In this document: positions 36,167 to 44,719 of the stretch, one piece after another
How the letters are laid out: each line of letters starts with the position of its first letter
Numbering within the stretch: position 1 is the first letter of the stretch
Assembly: GCF_000422565.1 (NCBI RefSeq)
Contig: NZ_AUMA01000011.1
Coordinates: 124,001-188,000 of the forward strand
Reading direction: 5' to 3'
Source of the DNA: Desulfovibrio aminophilus DSM 12254
GTDB lineage: Bacteria; Desulfobacterota; Desulfovibrionia; Desulfovibrionales; Desulfovibrionaceae
Length of the DNA stretch: 64,000 nt
Notes under the pieces: generated by a model
Databases searched by the model: none
Seen by the model: the letters and a program-made list of their open reading frames with translations, nothing else
Told to the model about the DNA's origin: nothing
Position numbers and translations under genes: made by a program

Positions 36167-37898
36167 CCTCTGCATCGCGCTGCTGCTTCCCTCCCGGGCG
36201 TCGGCCGCGTCCGTGTCGAGTTACACCTTTTTCCAGGGAACCCAGTATCCCCTGACCGTGGTCCGCATCCGGGGCGAGGCCCCGGGCCCGACGATCATGG
36301 TCCAGGGAGGCATCCAGGGCGACGAGATCTGCGGCGCGGTGACGGCTCAGCTGCTCACCGGCAGTCGCGTCCTCAAGGGCAACCTCATCGTGGTGCCCCG
36401 GGCCAACCTGCCGTCCATCCACCTGCAGCAGCGGCAGGTGAACGTGGACATGAACCGCCGCTTCGACCGGGACTACAACCGTTTCTATGAGGACCGCGTG
36501 GCCCGGGTCATCCGCCACCTGTTGGCCGAGTGCGACGGGTTCATCCACCTGCACGAGGGCAGCGGCTTCTACAGTCCCCGGCATGTGAACGCCCTGCGCA
36601 ACCCCAACCGCTACGGCCAGTCCATCATCGTGGACGCCGAGTCCCACGCCGGGGTGGACCTGGGCGGACTGGTGCGGGGGGTGCTGGCGGAGTTGAACCC
36701 CACGGTGAATCCCGCCGAGTACCGGTTGGAGATATTCGACACGCGCACCTTCGACCCGGACACGCGCTATCCGGAGATGCGCAAGTCATTGACCTATTAC
36801 GCCCTTTCCGTCCTGCACATCCCGGCCGTGGCCGTGGAGGTGAGCAAGAACATCCGCGACATCGGCTGGAAGGTCCGCACCCAGATGGCCGCCGCCCGGC
36901 TTCTTCTGGCGCATCTGGGCGTGGAGACGGCCCCGACGGACTTCGACGAGGCCGATGTGCTGGCCGCGGCCCAGGTGGCCACGGGGGTGCGTGTCAACGG
37001 CAGCCCGTTGGTTTCCGGCGCGCATATTCGTCTGGCCCGGGGCGCGACCATCACCGCCGAGTCCGGCGTCGGCACCGGCCGGAGCTATTCCCCGGCCCTG
37101 GCCGTGTTCGCCTCGGATCGTCCGGGGGTGAATCTGCTGAACACGCCGCGTCTGGCCCTGGAATCCTTCACCGGTCTGGAAGTCCGGGCCGACGGCAAGC
37201 CCGTGGCCCAGGTCCGCGTGGACTGGGAGGCGGGGCGTCCGGCGGTTTCCGAAAGCGACGGGCCGGTGTTCGTCTGCTGGCTCAACGGCCGCCTCGTGTA
37301 CGTCAAGAACGGGGAGACGTTGCGCGCCGTGGCCGGGGATCAGCTCGTCATCGAGGGCATCCGGGGCGGCAACCGGCGCGAGGTGCTCAACCTCAAGGGC
37401 TACACCTCCAGCCCGTGGGAGAACGACGGCCAGGATCTCGGCGTGGAGATCATCCTGGACCCCGACAACTTCATGGACAAGTACCGCCAACGCTCGGACG
37501 CTCCGGGCGTGGTCCGCTATCCCGTGGTCCGCGAGACCCCCGGGGCCGCCAGGGCGTCCTTCAACCTGGACATCGAGCCCCGTCGGGTGGAGGCCTTGCT
37601 CCTGCGCGACCACTTCGGCCGCGAGGTGGAGGTGCCGTTCAGCGCGGGAAGCGAATACCGGCTGCCTGAGGGAGAGTATGAACTGCTCAGCGCCCGGACC
37701 AACGGCGAACCCGGCAAGCTCATGGCCACGGCGGGCGGAGCGCCCGTGAGCGAAGGGCAGAAACTTTTGGTGGGCGGCGCGCCCGTGGACATCACCCTGC
37801 GCCAGGCCACCACCTTCCAGGAAATGGGCACGCTCACGCTCGCCCCGGGGCGCTGGGCCGAACTGGCCCCCATCGGAACGACCTCGGTCGTGCCCTGA
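36111..37898 (+). CDS. M99-family peptidoglycan carboxypeptidase (Csd4/Pgp1-like)
   Basis: A 595-aa exported metallocarboxypeptidase. Signal peptide to about residue 32 (WLLSLCIALLLPSRASA). Catalytic domain about 40-270: the zinc site reads Q69-G-D-E72 (GGIQGDE) with a histidine in GFIHLHEGS (H146 or H148). Gln in place of the first zinc His of classical M14 enzymes is the mark of M99, described for Helicobacter Csd4, which cuts tripeptide to dipeptide on peptidoglycan. Two C-terminal beta modules follow (about 280-400 and 500-595), as in Csd4. It overlaps the scaffold gene by 56 bp, with no later Met before the signal peptide. Confidence 0.88.
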   Translation: MARRSSATRSRCAIPWLLSLCIALLLPSRASAASVSSYTFFQGTQYPLTVVRIRGEAPGPTIMVQGGIQGDEICGAVTAQLLTGSRVLKGNLIVVPRANLPSIHLQQRQVNVDMNRRFDRDYNRFYEDRVARVIRHLLAECDGFIHLHEGSGFYSPRHVNALRNPNRYGQSIIVDAESHAGVDLGGLVRGVLAELNPTVNPAEYRLEIFDTRTFDPDTRYPEMRKSLTYYALSVLHIPAVAVEVSKNIRDIGWKVRTQMAAARLLLAHLGVETAPTDFDEADVLAAAQVATGVRVNGSPLVSGAHIRLARGATITAESGVGTGRSYSPALAVFASDRPGVNLLNTPRLALESFTGLEVRADGKPVAQVRVDWEAGRPAVSESDGPVFVCWLNGRLVYVKNGETLRAVAGDQLVIEGIRGGNRREVLNLKGYTSSPWENDGQDLGVEIILDPDNFMDKYRQRSDAPGVVRYPVVRETPGAARASFNLDIEPRRVEALLLRDHFGREVEVPFSAGSEYRLPEGEYELLSARTNGEPGKLMATAGGAPVSEGQKLLVGGAPVDITLRQATTFQEMGTLTLAPGRWAELAPIGTTSVVP

Positions 37899-37988
37899 GA
37901 CAGGCCTTTACGGCGGACCCGAAGCGCGCTATGCAGTTTTCCGGCGGCCGGACACGGCTGCCCGTTCTTTGAGTGATTCGCATCACAT

Positions 37989-38074
37989 CCGATTGGGGTG
38001 TTCCGTCCTGGCGGGCGGAACTGAGATCATACCCATGGAACCTGAAGCAGTTCGGACTGCCGGAGGGAATTCGG
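37989..38074 (+). ncRNA. TPP (thi-box) riboswitch
   Basis: The conserved thi-box elements are in order: GGGGTG near the 5' side, CTGAGA (38021-38026), ACCC, then GAACCTGA (38038-38045), and AGGGAA (38064-38069) on the 3' side, closed by CCGATT/AATTCGG as P1. It precedes the cytX-thiM-thiE-thi4 operon. A run of nine Cs (38117-38125) downstream could pair with the GGGGAG ribosome site (38137-38142) of the first gene, which suggests control of translation start. No clear terminator hairpin with U-tract was seen. Confidence 0.95.
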
Positions 38075-38147
38075 ATCGTCACCGGGAGCCGCCCGTTCCC
38101 CCCTGACGCCGGGATTCCCCCCCCCTCTGCCCGGACGGGGAGACGTC

Positions 38148-39377
38148 GTGGACGGCTCGAAATCCCTCTCCTTTCTCGGACTCTTCGCCCTTTGGTTCGG
38201 CGCGGCCGTGTCCGTGGCCGAAATCCTCACCGGCGGCCTGCTGGCCGATCTCGGCCTGGAGCGCGGCTTGTGGGCCGTGGTCCTGGGCCACCTGGCGGGC
38301 ATGCCGCCCTTCGCCCTGGCCGCCTGGGCGGGCTTCCGCGAACGGCTTCCGGCCATCGCCTGCACCCGCGTCTCCTTCGGCGCGCGCGGCTCCTGGATCG
38401 TCTCCCTGCTGAACGCCCTCCAACTGGTGGGCTGGACCGCCGTGATGATCCAGCAGGGCGGCTTGGCCGTGGACGCCCTGACGACCTCGATCTGGGGCCT
38501 GTCCGCGCCGGTCCTGGCCCCGATCCTCCTGGGCGGGCTCGTGGGCCTCTGGGTCTGTCTCCAGCCCCGTGGTCTGCACGTCCTCAATCTGGCCGCGGTG
38601 GGCCTGCTCTTCTGCCTGACCGTGGCGCTCAGCGCCGTGGTGTTCGGCTCCGCGTCGTCCTTGGCCCCGGTAGCGCCCACGGGGAGCTTCGGCCTGGGCT
38701 TCGAGCTGTCCATCATCATGCCCCTGTCTTGGCTGCCGCTGGTGGCCGACTACACGAGCCAAGCCCGCAGCCGCTCCGGGGCCCGGATCGCTCCCTGTCT
38801 GGGCTATTTCCTGGGCAGTTGCTGGATGTACGCCATCGGCCTGCTGGGGGCCCTGCGCACGGGCTCGGCCGATCCCTCGGGCATGATGCTGGCCGCCGGG
38901 CTCGGCGGCGTGGCCCTGGCCGTCATCGTCCTGGCCACCGTGACCACCACCTTCCTGGACGTCTACTCGGCTGCGGTGTCCCTGCGGAACGTCCTGCCCG
39001 GTCTGAATCGGCGGGCCGTGTCCGGGGTCGTGGCCCTGCTCGGCACGGCCCTGGCCGTGCTGGCCCCGAGCGACGCCTACATCGACTTCCTCTATCTGCT
39101 GGGCTCGGTCTTCGCCCCGGTGGCGGCCGTGTTCCTGGCGGACTACTTCCTGGTTCGCGCCGACAGCCGGGCCAGGCTCGTCGATCCCCTGGCCCTGTTC
39201 TCACTGGCCGCCGGGGTCGGCATCTACCAGTTGCTTTCCGGCCGCGACCTGCCCATCGGGCCGACCCTGGCCACCATGCTTCTCACCGCAACCCTGCACC
39301 TGGTCCTGCGGGCCGCCGAGCGCGGTCTGCGCAAGGGCCGCGAGAACGGGCAGGCCGTCACGCGAGGCGCCGCATGA
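38148..39377 (+). CDS. cytX: NCS1 permease, probable hydroxymethylpyrimidine transporter CytX
   Basis: A 409-aa membrane protein with about eleven or twelve helices of the cytosine/purine/thiamine permease family. Family motifs include [20 protein letters not shown] in helix 1 and [20 protein letters not shown]. CytX is the TPP-riboswitch-linked member thought to import the HMP moiety of thiamin. The TPP riboswitch directly upstream and thiM/thiE/thi4 downstream make HMP the likely substrate. The GTG start at 38148 has GGGGAG 5 nt upstream. It overlaps thiM by 4 nt. Confidence 0.9.
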   Translation: MDGSKSLSFLGLFALWFGAAVSVAEILTGGLLADLGLERGLWAVVLGHLAGMPPFALAAWAGFRERLPAIACTRVSFGARGSWIVSLLNALQLVGWTAVMIQQGGLAVDALTTSIWGLSAPVLAPILLGGLVGLWVCLQPRGLHVLNLAAVGLLFCLTVALSAVVFGSASSLAPVAPTGSFGLGFELSIIMPLSWLPLVADYTSQARSRSGARIAPCLGYFLGSCWMYAIGLLGALRTGSADPSGMMLAAGLGGVALAVIVLATVTTTFLDVYSAAVSLRNVLPGLNRRAVSGVVALLGTALAVLAPSDAYIDFLYLLGSVFAPVAAVFLADYFLVRADSRARLVDPLALFSLAAGVGIYQLLSGRDLPIGPTLATMLLTATLHLVLRAAERGLRKGRENGQAVTRGAA

Positions 39378-40177
39378 GCGATCCCATCATCGTCTGGACC
39401 GACGTGGTCCGCATTCGTCGGGCCAATCCCCTGGTCCTGAACGTGACCAACAACGTGGTCACCAACATCACGGCCAACGCCCTGCTGGCCCTGGGGGCAT
39501 CCCCGGCCATGACCCACGCCGCCCAGGACGCCAAGGAGCTGGCCTGGCTGGCCCAGGCCGTGGTCCTGAACATCGGCACCCCGGCCGCTGATTACGTGGA
39601 GAGCATGTTCGCCGCCGGAGCCTCGGCCCGGGAGAAGGGCATCCCCGTGGTCTTGGACCCCGTGGCCGCCGGAGCCACGGCCTACCGCCGCCGCCTCTGC
39701 CGCGACCTGCTGGAGTCCGTCCGGCCGTCCGTGATCCGGGGCAACGCTTCGGAAATCATGGCCCTGGCCGGAGAGAACGCGGCCTCCAAGGGCGCGGACA
39801 GCATGCACGGCAGCGCCGAGGCCCTGGAAGCCGCCCGGGAGCTGGCCCGGAAGCGTTCCTGCGTGGTCTGCGTGAGCGGGGCCGTGGACTACGTGACCGA
39901 CGGCGCGGCGACCCTGGCCGTGGGCAACGGCGTGGAGCTGATGACCAAGGTCACGGGCCTGGGCTGCACGGCCACGGCCCTGATCGGGGCCTTCGCCGCG
40001 GTGAACGATGACCGCCTGACCGCCACGGCCCACGCCATGTCCGTCATGGGTCTGGCCGGGGAATTGGCGGCCCGGGGCGCGGCCGGACCCGGCACGCTTG
40101 AGCCCTGTTTCCTGGACGCCCTGTACTCCCTGGACGAGACGGCCGTGGTCGCGGGCGCCCGGCTGGAGGCCGCATGA
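39374..40177 (+). CDS. thiM: Hydroxyethylthiazole kinase ThiM
   Basis: A 267-aa salvage kinase that phosphorylates the thiazole alcohol of thiamin. Family stretches are [20 protein letters not shown] at the N terminus, [22 protein letters not shown], and the active-site [15 protein letters not shown], where the cysteine is typical of ThiM. The start overlaps the cytX stop (ATGA) and the stop overlaps the thiE start (ATGA), so the three are tightly coupled. With CytX it gives salvage of both thiamin halves. Confidence 0.96.
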   Translation: MSDPIIVWTDVVRIRRANPLVLNVTNNVVTNITANALLALGASPAMTHAAQDAKELAWLAQAVVLNIGTPAADYVESMFAAGASAREKGIPVVLDPVAAGATAYRRRLCRDLLESVRPSVIRGNASEIMALAGENAASKGADSMHGSAEALEAARELARKRSCVVCVSGAVDYVTDGAATLAVGNGVELMTKVTGLGCTATALIGAFAAVNDDRLTATAHAMSVMGLAGELAARGAAGPGTLEPCFLDALYSLDETAVVAGARLEAA

Positions 40178-40821
40178 GGCCCGTTGCGGACTATTCGCTC
40201 TATCTCGTCACCGACCGGCCCGCCTGCCTGGGACGCGACCTGCTGGACGTGGTGGGCCGGGCGGCCCGCGCCGGGGCCACGGTGGTCCAGGTGCGCGAGA
40301 AGTCCTGCCAGACCCGCGAATTCGTGGAGTTGGCCCGGGCCTTGAAGAACCTGCTCGACTCCCTGGGGCTGCCGTTGATCATCAACGACCGCGTGGACGT
40401 GGCCCTGGCCGTGGGCGCTGCCGGGGTGCACGTGGGCCAGAAGGACATGGCGGCCTCGGACGTGCGTGCCCTGCTGGGCCCGGACAGGATTCTCGGGCTG
40501 TCCGTGAACACTTTCGAGGAGGCCCGCGCGGCCGAGGCTCTGGACGTGGACTACCTGGGTGTGGGGCCGGTCTTTCCGACGGCCACCAAGGCCGACGCCG
40601 GACCGGTCTTCGGAGTGGACAACCTGGCCCGATTGCGCGCGGCCACGCGGCGTCCCCTGGTGGCCATCGGCGGCATCGGCGCGGCCAACGCCGAGGCCGT
40701 GGCCGCCGCCGGAGCCGACGGGCTGGCCGTCGTCTCGGCGATCTGTTCGGCCCCGGACCCCGGGGCCGCCTCGGCGCAACTCCTGGCCGCCATCCGGCGC
40801 GGCCGCAACCGCATGATCTGA
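40174..40821 (+). CDS. thiE: Thiamine-phosphate synthase ThiE
   Basis: A 215-aa TIM-barrel enzyme that joins HMP-PP to thiazole phosphate. Motifs visible: [38 protein letters not shown] with the pyrophosphate-site [20 protein letters not shown], and [14 protein letters not shown]. Standard length and complete. It sits between thiM and thi4 under the TPP riboswitch. No HMP kinase (thiD) is in the window, so it must lie elsewhere. Confidence 0.96.
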   Translation: MRPVADYSLYLVTDRPACLGRDLLDVVGRAARAGATVVQVREKSCQTREFVELARALKNLLDSLGLPLIINDRVDVALAVGAAGVHVGQKDMAASDVRALLGPDRILGLSVNTFEEARAAEALDVDYLGVGPVFPTATKADAGPVFGVDNLARLRAATRRPLVAIGGIGAANAEAVAAAGADGLAVVSAICSAPDPGAASAQLLAAIRRGRNRMI

Positions 40822-40831
40822 AGGAGCTCCG

Positions 40832-41629
40832 ATGACCGTGGTGAATGAGCGCTTGGTGAGCCAGGCAATCCTCGAGCGCTGGTGTGAGAAGTTCACGAAC
40901 TGCCTGGATCTGGACGTGGCCGTGGTGGGCGGCGGGCCCTCGGGCATGTTGGCGGCCTGGAAGCTGGCCGGGCGCGGCTACAAGGTGGCCCTGTTCGAGC
41001 GCAAGCTCTCCCTGGGCGGCGGCATGTGGGGCGGCGGCATGACCTACAACTTCATCGTGGTTCAGGACGCGGGCCGGCGTCTGCTGGACGAACTGGACGT
41101 CCCTACCCGACCCTATGGCGAGGGCTACCACACCGCCGACGCCGTGACCGCCACCACGACCCTGGCCTCCAAGGCCTGTCTGGCCGGAACCCAGGTCTTC
41201 AACTGCCTCTCCGTGGAGGACGTGGTCCTGCGCGAGGAGGGCGGCGTCAAGCGCGTGGCCGGTCTGGTGGTCAACTCCACGCCGGTGGAGATGACGGGCC
41301 TGCACGTGGACCCCCTGGTGGTCCACTGCCGGGCGGTCATCGAGGCCACGGGCCATGCCGTGGAGGTGCTCAAGACGCTGGTCCGCAAGAACGGCGTGAG
41401 CCTGAACACGCCCTGCGGCGGCATCGCGGGGGAGCAGTCCATGTGGGCCGACAAGGCCGAGGCGGACACCCTGGAGAACACCCGCGAGATATTCCCCGGC
41501 ATCTGGGTGACGGGCATGGCCGCCAACGCGAGCTTCGGCTCCTACCGCATGGGGCCGATCTTCGGCGGCATGCTCCTTTCCGGCGAAAAGGTGGCCGAAG
41601 ACATCGCCGCCCGCCTCGGAGCCCATTGA
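40832..41629 (+). CDS. thi4: Sulfide-dependent ADP-thiazole synthase Thi4
   Basis: A 265-aa Thi4-family flavoprotein-fold enzyme with a dinucleotide-binding VAVVGGGPSGMLAAWKLA and a GGGMWGGGM loop. In yeast Thi4 a cysteine donates the sulfur and the enzyme is used once. Here the corresponding position is histidine (EMTGLHVDPL), as in the archaeal catalytic enzymes that use free sulfide with iron. This suits a sulfide-producing cell. It makes the adenylated thiazole from NAD, glycine and sulfide and replaces the thiG pathway. AAGGAG precedes the ATG; a strong hairpin follows, closing the thiamin operon. Confidence 0.94.
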   Translation: MTVVNERLVSQAILERWCEKFTNCLDLDVAVVGGGPSGMLAAWKLAGRGYKVALFERKLSLGGGMWGGGMTYNFIVVQDAGRRLLDELDVPTRPYGEGYHTADAVTATTTLASKACLAGTQVFNCLSVEDVVLREEGGVKRVAGLVVNSTPVEMTGLHVDPLVVHCRAVIEATGHAVEVLKTLVRKNGVSLNTPCGGIAGEQSMWADKAEADTLENTREIFPGIWVTGMAANASFGSYRMGPIFGGMLLSGEKVAEDIAARLGAH

Positions 41630-41658
41630 CAGCGGACCGCTCCGGCGGCACTTAGTGA

Positions 41659-41687
41659 GGCGGGAACCCGGCGGTCGGGTTCCCGCC
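41659..41687 (+). terminator. Strong hairpin ending the thiamine operon
   Basis: GGCGGGAACCC (41659-41669) and GGGTTCCCGCC (41677-41687) are perfectly complementary across a 7-nt loop. The U-tract is poor (CGTTCCG follows), so termination may need Rho or be partial. The next gene begins 20 nt later. Confidence 0.65.
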
Positions 41688-41707
41688 CGTTCCGATGGAG
41701 GTTGTCC

Positions 41708-42019
41708 ATGCGCCGCGTCCTCGGCGTCCTGTCGCTCGTCGCCGTCCTGTTCACGCCCGTCCTTTCCGCCGCCCAGTCGGACGCACCCCTGCGGCTGGAC
41801 ATGAAGACCTACACCTGCCGGGAGTTTCTGCGCGAGCAGCAGTTGGGCATGGTTCTGACCCTGTTCTGGTTGGACGGTTACGCCAATGCCAAGACCGGGG
41901 GCGACATGGTCCTGGATTCCGCCGCGCTGGACCGTTCCGGCTCGATCATGGTCCAGCAGTGCACCAAAACGCCCGCGGCCAAGGTTCTCGATGTCTTCCG
42001 CGCCTATGTCCGGCCCTGA
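41708..42019 (+). CDS. HdeA/HdeB-like small periplasmic protein
   Basis: A 103-aa protein with a signal peptide (MRRVLGVLSLVAVLFTPVLS) and the HdeA-family layout: MKTYTCREFL near the mature N terminus and a second cysteine in IMVQQCTKTP, which would form the single disulfide. HdeA/HdeB are acid-activated periplasmic chaperones. The central helix TLFWLDGYANAKTGG is also typical. GGAGG is 7 nt upstream of the ATG. Its 3' end overlaps the truncated hydrolase frame. The role in an anaerobe is not obvious; general envelope chaperoning is possible. Confidence 0.82.
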   Translation: MRRVLGVLSLVAVLFTPVLSAAQSDAPLRLDMKTYTCREFLREQQLGMVLTLFWLDGYANAKTGGDMVLDSAALDRSGSIMVQQCTKTPAAKVLDVFRAYVRP

Positions 42020-42554
42020 TCCGGCGGTCGATCCCGCATCCCTGACCCTGCATCCGTTCATTCGCGATCTGGTGGACCGGCTGCTGGCCGCGAGCCCCCT
42101 GGCCGCCTGTCTCCTCGCCGGAGAGCGGGACGGCCCCCGGCTCGCCGGGCAGGTGCGGGCCTTCCCCTCCACGGACATGGCCTCCTTCGACACCTCGGCC
42201 CACCGCCGCTACGGCCGGGGCCTATTCCTGAGCCTTGAACTGTTGGCCTTTTTCCGGGACTGCTATCTGCCCGATCCGGCCCAGGCGCTCGACCCTCTGG
42301 TCTCGCCCCTGCGGGCCCCGAACCTCTCGCATCAGCCGCTCACCCGGCTCAGCCTGGCCGAGCACGACTTGCTCCGAGACGAGGCCCTGGCCCTGGCCCG
42401 GCGTCTGCAGGGGGCGGGAGTGCCCTGCGAGACCACGGTCCAGACCGGCATGATCCACGGCTTTTTCGGCATGCACGGCATCAGCCCGGAGGAGAACGGC
42501 CTGGCCGAGGCCGCCGCGTTCCTGCGCCGGGTTCTTCGCGTGGAGACCCCATGA
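42006..42554 (+). pseudogene. Alpha/beta hydrolase (HSL esterase family) lacking the nucleophile region
   Basis: A 182-aa open frame. Residues 1-35 resemble the N terminus of HSL-family esterases (LHPFIRDLVDRLLAAS), and residues 40-182 resemble the C-terminal half (VSPLRAPNLSHQPLTRLSLAEHDLLRDEALALARRLQGAG). The catalytic Asp (AEHDLLRD) and His (MIHGFFGMHG) are present. The oxyanion HGGG and the GDSAGG nucleophile elbow, normally about 80-150, are absent, so an in-frame deletion of roughly 100 or more residues is likely and no hydrolase activity is expected. The frame remains open and overlaps the GNAT gene by 4 nt. It could be under selection for coupling, or a recent relic. An alternative start is ATG 41991. 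Confidence 0.72.
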
Positions 42555-43048
42555 CGGACATCCGCATCGAGCCCTTCGCCCCGGAGCACCAGGACGGGGT
42601 GGTGGACGTGATCCTGACCATCCAGTGCAAGGAGTTCGGCCTGCCCATCACCCTGGAGGACCAGCCGGACCTGCTGGACATCCCGGGCGTCTACCGGCGG
42701 GGCAAGGGCAACTTCTGGGTCGCCCTGGTCGGCGACGAGGTTGTCGGAACCCTGGCGCTGCTGGACATCGGCTACCGGCAAGGGGCCCTGCGCAAGATGT
42801 TCGTGCGCGCGAACCGGCGCGGGCCGACGCCGGGACTGGCGGCGCGGCTCCTGGCCGCGCTTCTGGACTGGGGCCGGGGCAGCGGCTTTCGAGAAATTTT
42901 CCTCGGCACCACGTCCAGCTACCTGGCCGCCCATCGTTTCTATGAAAAGAACGGCTTCATCCGCCTCCCCCGCGAGGCCCTGCCGTCCGCGTTCCCGATC
43001 ATGCGGGTGGACACGATCTTCTACCGCCTGGGCCTGGAGCGGGGCTGA
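42551..43048 (+). CDS. GNAT-family N-acetyltransferase
   Basis: A 165-aa protein with the GNAT fold. VALVGDEVVGTLALLDIGYRQGALRKMFV covers strands 3-4 and the start of the acetyl-CoA site, and AAHRFYEKNGFIRL is the classic motif B end. The pyrophosphate loop motif A (usually R/QxxGxG/A) is present in modified form as NRRGPTPGLAARLL. The substrate could be a small molecule or a protein N terminus. Its start overlaps the hydrolase relic stop (ATGA). It is the last gene of this short forward cluster. Confidence 0.85.
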   Translation: MTDIRIEPFAPEHQDGVVDVILTIQCKEFGLPITLEDQPDLLDIPGVYRRGKGNFWVALVGDEVVGTLALLDIGYRQGALRKMFVRANRRGPTPGLAARLLAALLDWGRGSGFREIFLGTTSSYLAAHRFYEKNGFIRLPREALPSAFPIMRVDTIFYRLGLERG

Positions 43049-43175
43049 TGGCCGAACCGCGTTCCGGGTCCGAGGGAAGGGCCGGGGCGTCTTCCTCACT
43101 CCGGGGCCAGGATGACCGACACATGCGCGGTCCGGGAGAAATGAAAGTTTTTTTGTCGGGGGATCAAAATAGTTC

Positions 43176-43204
43176 TTGACTCCCAAAGAAGGGACACGTA
43201 GGGA
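43176..43204 (+). promoter_or_regulatory. Sigma-70-type promoter for the RNA-binding protein gene
   Basis: TTGACT (43176-43181), 17-nt spacer, TAGGGA (43199-43204). It implies a long 5' leader (about 80 nt) that contains a hairpin GAACGGC/GCCGTTC (43235-43241 with 43247-43253). Long structured leaders are common in RRM or cold-shock genes and may be autoregulated. Confidence 0.5.
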
Positions 43205-43292
43205 TACACCTTCCGCCTAGTTCGGTTGCGAACAGAACGGCACGGAGCCGTTCGGCCCGACAGGCACATTTCAGTCTTTGTTTGGGAGTCTT

Positions 43293-43556
43293 ATGAAGTC
43301 CATTTACGTCGGCAACCTGCCCTTTTCCGCCACCGAGGACCAGACCCGTGACATGTTCGCCGCCTACGGCGAGGTCACTTCCGTGAAGTTCATCATGGAC
43401 CGTGAGACCGGTCGCTTTCGCGGCTTCGGTTTCGTGGAGATGGATGACGCCGGCGCCGCCGAGGCCGTTCGCGGCCTGAACGGCACCGATTTCGGCGGTC
43501 GTACGCTGAAGGTCAACGAGGCCAAGCCTCGTGAAGAGCGCGGTCCCCGCTGGTAG
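43293..43556 (+). CDS. Single-RRM RNA-binding protein
   Basis: An 87-aa RNA recognition motif protein. RNP2 is IYVGNLPF and RNP1 is FRGFGFVEM, both intact, and the fold fills the whole protein (MKSIYVGN to TLKVNEAKP) with a short basic tail. Bacterial single-RRM proteins (Rbp family) bind RNA and are often cold-induced. The ATG at 43293 follows GGGAG; an in-frame upstream start at 43278 is less likely. It has its own predicted promoter, a structured leader, and a strong terminator, so it is monocistronic. Confidence 0.95.
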   Translation: MKSIYVGNLPFSATEDQTRDMFAAYGEVTSVKFIMDRETGRFRGFGFVEMDDAGAAEAVRGLNGTDFGGRTLKVNEAKPREERGPRW

Positions 43557-43586
43557 CAGGGTTCGCCCAATACCTGGTGGAAATGC

Positions 43587-43620
43587 AAGCCGCCCCGCCT
43601 CGCGCGGGGCGGCTTTTTTT
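43587..43620 (+). terminator. Rho-independent terminator after the RRM gene
   Basis: AAGCCGCCCCG (43587-43597) pairs with CGGGGCGGCTT (43605-43615) and is followed by a continuous T run to 43620. The T run is shared with the GGCTT arm, giving a canonical strong terminator. Confidence 0.95.
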
Positions 43621-43636
43621 CGTCCCGGCGGAGGAG

Positions 43637-44719
43637 TCAGTTCCTCGGGTTTTCGTTGTCCGGGGCGGAGCGGAACGCCTGGAAGGCCTCCCGTAGGGCT
43701 TTGGGCCCGAGATGTTCCTTGCCTGGGAGCAGGACCGTGACGATCACGGTCGGCATGTTCTGGGTCAGACGGAGGAGCTGGGCGGCCACGAGAGCTTGTT
43801 CCCGGCCCAGCCCGAACCAAGCGAAGGAGAAGACCATCGCGGCCTCGAAGAGTCACAGTCCGCCCGGCGAGGAGGGGATGAGGAAGCTCAGCGAGGTGGC
43901 GGCGTAGATGACAAGCAGGGTGCCCAGACCCGTGTTCAGACCCATGACCGTGTTTGTGTTGAAGATGAACGTGGCTGGAGTAGCACCCGTTTGGACCGGA
44001 CACCCTGGCAGCGATAGGAGATAGGTCTAGCCCTATGTCCAGACCTAGTGCTATGGGGAAACATTGGTGGAGGTGCTGACCACGGTCCACCGTCGACGGT
44101 GGACCGTGGCGGAGAAACTGGAGCTGGTCCAGGAGTCGCTGCATCCGGGCATGAACGTCTCGTACGTGGCCCGCAAGCGCGGCAGCAGCCTGCGCGCGGC
44201 CGGGAACACCAGAACTTGCGGCTCTGAGAGCCATATTCCGGCAAGGGTCAGGGCCAAAGGAAGCCAGACGAAGTGCTTGCCCGAGACGAGGTTGGCCAGG
44301 GCGGCCAGCGCCAGGATCATGTTCAGGTCCGCTAAACGTTCCCAGAAGACGAAACCGAAGCTCTCCCTTATGGGTATGGAGGTGTGCCGCTTGAGGTAGA
44401 GGACCTTGCCCAGCTCGCCGAGTCGGGCCGGGAAGATGTTGTTCAGGCCGTTGCCGAGGATGCAGGCCAGGGTGGCCTGGGTGATGGTCGCCCTGGGACC
44501 GGTGATGGCCCGGAAGCGGACGCCCTGGATCAGTGAGAGGCACAGGCCGAGGATCAGGGATAGGAACAGGGGCAGACCACGGAATGCCGCCAGGGTTTCA
44601 ACCGCGCGCTGGAGGTTCAGATCCCACAGTGCGTAGATGAGACACGCTCCGGCTAGGCAGAACCGGAGCGTGAGCGACAATAGCCATCGCGGCAGGGACG
44701 CGGCCGGGGTTTGACTCAT
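43637..44719 (-). pseudogene. Lysylphosphatidylglycerol-synthase-type flippase (UPF0104) broken by an IS remnant and a stop
   Basis: The N-terminal part (44719 to about 44184) encodes five or so helices of the LPG-synthase transmembrane family (for example LCLSLIQGVRFRAITGPRA, LGNGLNNIFPARLGELGKV). Reading then runs into IS-derived sequence. The C-terminal part resumes at about 43991 (GTLLVIYAATSLSFLIPSSP) and would end at 43637, but contains an in-frame TGA at 43855-43853, in GGL-stop-LFEAA, where the family has GGLGxFEA (GGA to TGA). Some central residues also appear lost. The start overlaps the upstream GT39 stop (ATGA), so it was coupled to that gene. Three lesions make it a pseudogene. 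Confidence 0.85.
43992..44186 (+). mobile_element. IS2-like (IS3 family) remnant: left end plus start of orfA
   Basis: From about 43992 (TGGACCGGACACCC, a plausible terminal sequence) the flippase homology is replaced. From 44067 a frame reads VEVLTTVHRRRWTVAEKLEL and continues with LHPGMNVSYVARKRG, the helix-turn-helix start of IS2/IS3-family OrfA (InsC type). Homology stops abruptly near 44186, where flippase sequence resumes. Only about 195 bp of the element remain, with no orfB and no right end. Boundaries are by eye. Confidence 0.7.

Noticed and set aside
43992-44186. An intact insertion sequence
   Set aside because: Only about 195 bp remain, without orfB or right end; it is called a remnant.
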